Shown: one piece after another, positions 6,524 through 7,046 of the stretch
How positions within the stretch are numbered: position 1 is the stretch's first letter
Layout: every line of letters begins with the position of its first letter
Assembly: GCA_016296565.1 (NCBI GenBank)
Contig: JAEDJB010000099.1
Coordinates: 1-7,046 of the forward strand
Length of the DNA stretch: 7,046 nucleotides
Origin: Oscillospiraceae bacterium
Lineage (GTDB): Bacteria; Bacillota; Clostridia; Oscillospirales; Oscillospiraceae
Reading direction: 5' to 3'
Notes under the pieces: model-generated
What the model was told of the DNA's origin: nothing
The model's database searches: none
The model's input: the letters and a program-made list of their open reading frames with translations, nothing else
Translations under genes and position numbers: made by a program

Positions 6524-6552
6524 GATCACACCAAATTGTGAGGTGATCGGTC
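6520..6552 (+). repeat. Inverted repeat abutting the vanY-like start codon and overlapping its ribosome binding site
   Basis: GACTGATCAC (6520-6529) pairs with GTGATCGGTC (6543-6552), 9 of 10 perfect with one T-G wobble, around a 13-nt centre. The right arm ends at the base before the ATG. The ribosome binding site GAGGTGATC (6540-6548), a long match to the 16S anti-Shine-Dalgarno region, lies mostly in the right arm. In RNA the hairpin could mask initiation. If transcription starts near 6530, however, the left arm would only exist in read-through transcripts from the upstream operon. A shorter alternative pairing, TCACA (6526-6530) with TGTGA (6537-6541), is mutually exclusive with it. Confidence 0.5.
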
Positions 6553-7046
6553 ATGTTTCGCACCCGTGTGCGCCCCTTTCTTCTTCTGTTCCTGGCTGCC
6601 GCCGGGGTTCTCATGGTCCTGGGCTTCAGGAATCCGCCGGACCCGGACCCCCAGATTGCCCCGGCTTCGGAGCAGACGGCGGACCCCAACGACTGGCGGC
6701 TGGTCCTGGTGAACGCCCAGCATCCCATGCAAGCGGGCAATCAGCCGGAGCTGGCCCAGCTGGACAACGGCCTGTCCCTGGACCAGCGGTGCGTCCCCGC
6801 TCTGAACGCCATGCTGGAGGCCTGCCGGGCAGCGGGTCTGTCCCCGGTGGTGTGCTCGGCCTACCGCACCTGGGAGAAGCAAGAGCGTCTGTTTTCCGCC
6901 CAGGTGGACAAACTCCTGACTCAGGGGTATTCCCAGGAAGACGCCCAGCGGGAAGCCGCCCGGTATGTGGCTGCCCCCGGCACCAGCGAGCACCAGCTGG
7001 GGCTGGCGGCAGACATCGTGGACCAGAGCTACCAGAGCCTGGACGA
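6553..7046 (+). CDS. VanY-like D-alanyl-D-alanine carboxypeptidase (peptidase M15B), 3'-truncated by window edge
   Basis: The reading frame is open from the ATG at 6553 to the end of the window (164 codons plus 2 nt). The start is set by GAGGTGATC at 6540-6548. A positively charged N-terminus and a hydrophobic anchor (about 8-25) place the enzyme outside the cytoplasm, followed by a Pro/Asp-rich linker (27-46). WRLVLVNAQHPM (47-58), CSAYRTWEKQERLF (101-114) and PGTSEHQLGLAADI (142-155) are VanY-family blocks. The last contains the SxHxxGxAxD zinc motif with His147 and Asp154. The catalytic Glu and third zinc-binding His lie past the window end, so completeness cannot be judged. The family removes the terminal D-Ala from peptidoglycan pentapeptides, remodelling the wall and lowering targets for D-Ala-D-Ala-binding antibiotics. 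No vanHAX genes are seen, so a housekeeping wall role is as likely as resistance. Confidence 0.9.
   Translation, partial: MFRTRVRPFLLLFLAAAGVLMVLGFRNPPDPDPQIAPASEQTADPNDWRLVLVNAQHPMQAGNQPELAQLDNGLSLDQRCVPALNAMLEACRAAGLSPVVCSAYRTWEKQERLFSAQVDKLLTQGYSQEDAQREAARYVAAPGTSEHQLGLAADIVDQSYQSLD

Noticed and set aside
6472..6552. Triple GATGCC as the start of a CRISPR or tandem-repeat array
   Set aside because: The units are only 6 bp conserved in an 11-bp period over about 35 bp, far below CRISPR repeat size. A regulator-binding array fits better.

Overview
The window is a GC-rich (roughly 60% or more), densely coded chromosomal stretch with every supported gene on the + strand. Strong AGGAGG-type ribosome binding sites, ATGA start/stop overlaps, lipoprotein signal peptides and a peptide-binding protein of Clostridial type together suggest a high-GC Clostridia member of the Oscillospiraceae/Ruminococcaceae kind (gut Firmicutes). 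This placement is an inference from style and was not tested by a search.

Layout. (1) About 30-1724 is the body of a family-5 (OppA/DppA-like) oligopeptide-binding protein that has lost its signal peptide and N-terminus at the left edge. It is closed by a strong hairpin terminator (1766-1798). (2) A sigma-A promoter with an extended -10 starts 3 bp after that hairpin and drives two tandem lipoprotein genes (1856-2698 and 2717-3559). These are diverged paralogs of exactly the same length (280 aa) and end at a second terminator (3566-3593). (3) 3654-6471 is a translationally coupled three-gene operon: an OmpR-family response regulator, a HAMP/HisKA sensor kinase, and a membrane-anchored protein I do not recognise. 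(4) 6553 to the right edge is the 5' part of a VanY-like (peptidase M15B) D-Ala-D-Ala carboxypeptidase, whose frame runs off the window without a stop.

How the parts may work together. The most informative signal is non-coding. The leaders of the response-regulator gene and the vanY-like gene both carry direct repeats of GATGCC (one copy GTTGCC) spaced exactly 11 bp apart. Each set is followed by a candidate -10 box 35 nt upstream of the ATG. An 11-bp direct repeat is what tandem OmpR/PhoB-type regulators bind. The simplest model is that the kinase senses an envelope signal, the regulator activates its own operon and the carboxypeptidase gene from the same site, and the carboxypeptidase trims D-Ala from peptidoglycan stem peptides. 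The unrecognised membrane protein would be an accessory part of this module. No vanH, vanA or vanX gene is present, so nothing here by itself indicates glycopeptide resistance.

No tRNA, rRNA, CRISPR array, insertion sequence or phage gene was seen. There is no gene-free stretch over 300 bases; the intergenic gaps are 131, 94 and 81 nt.
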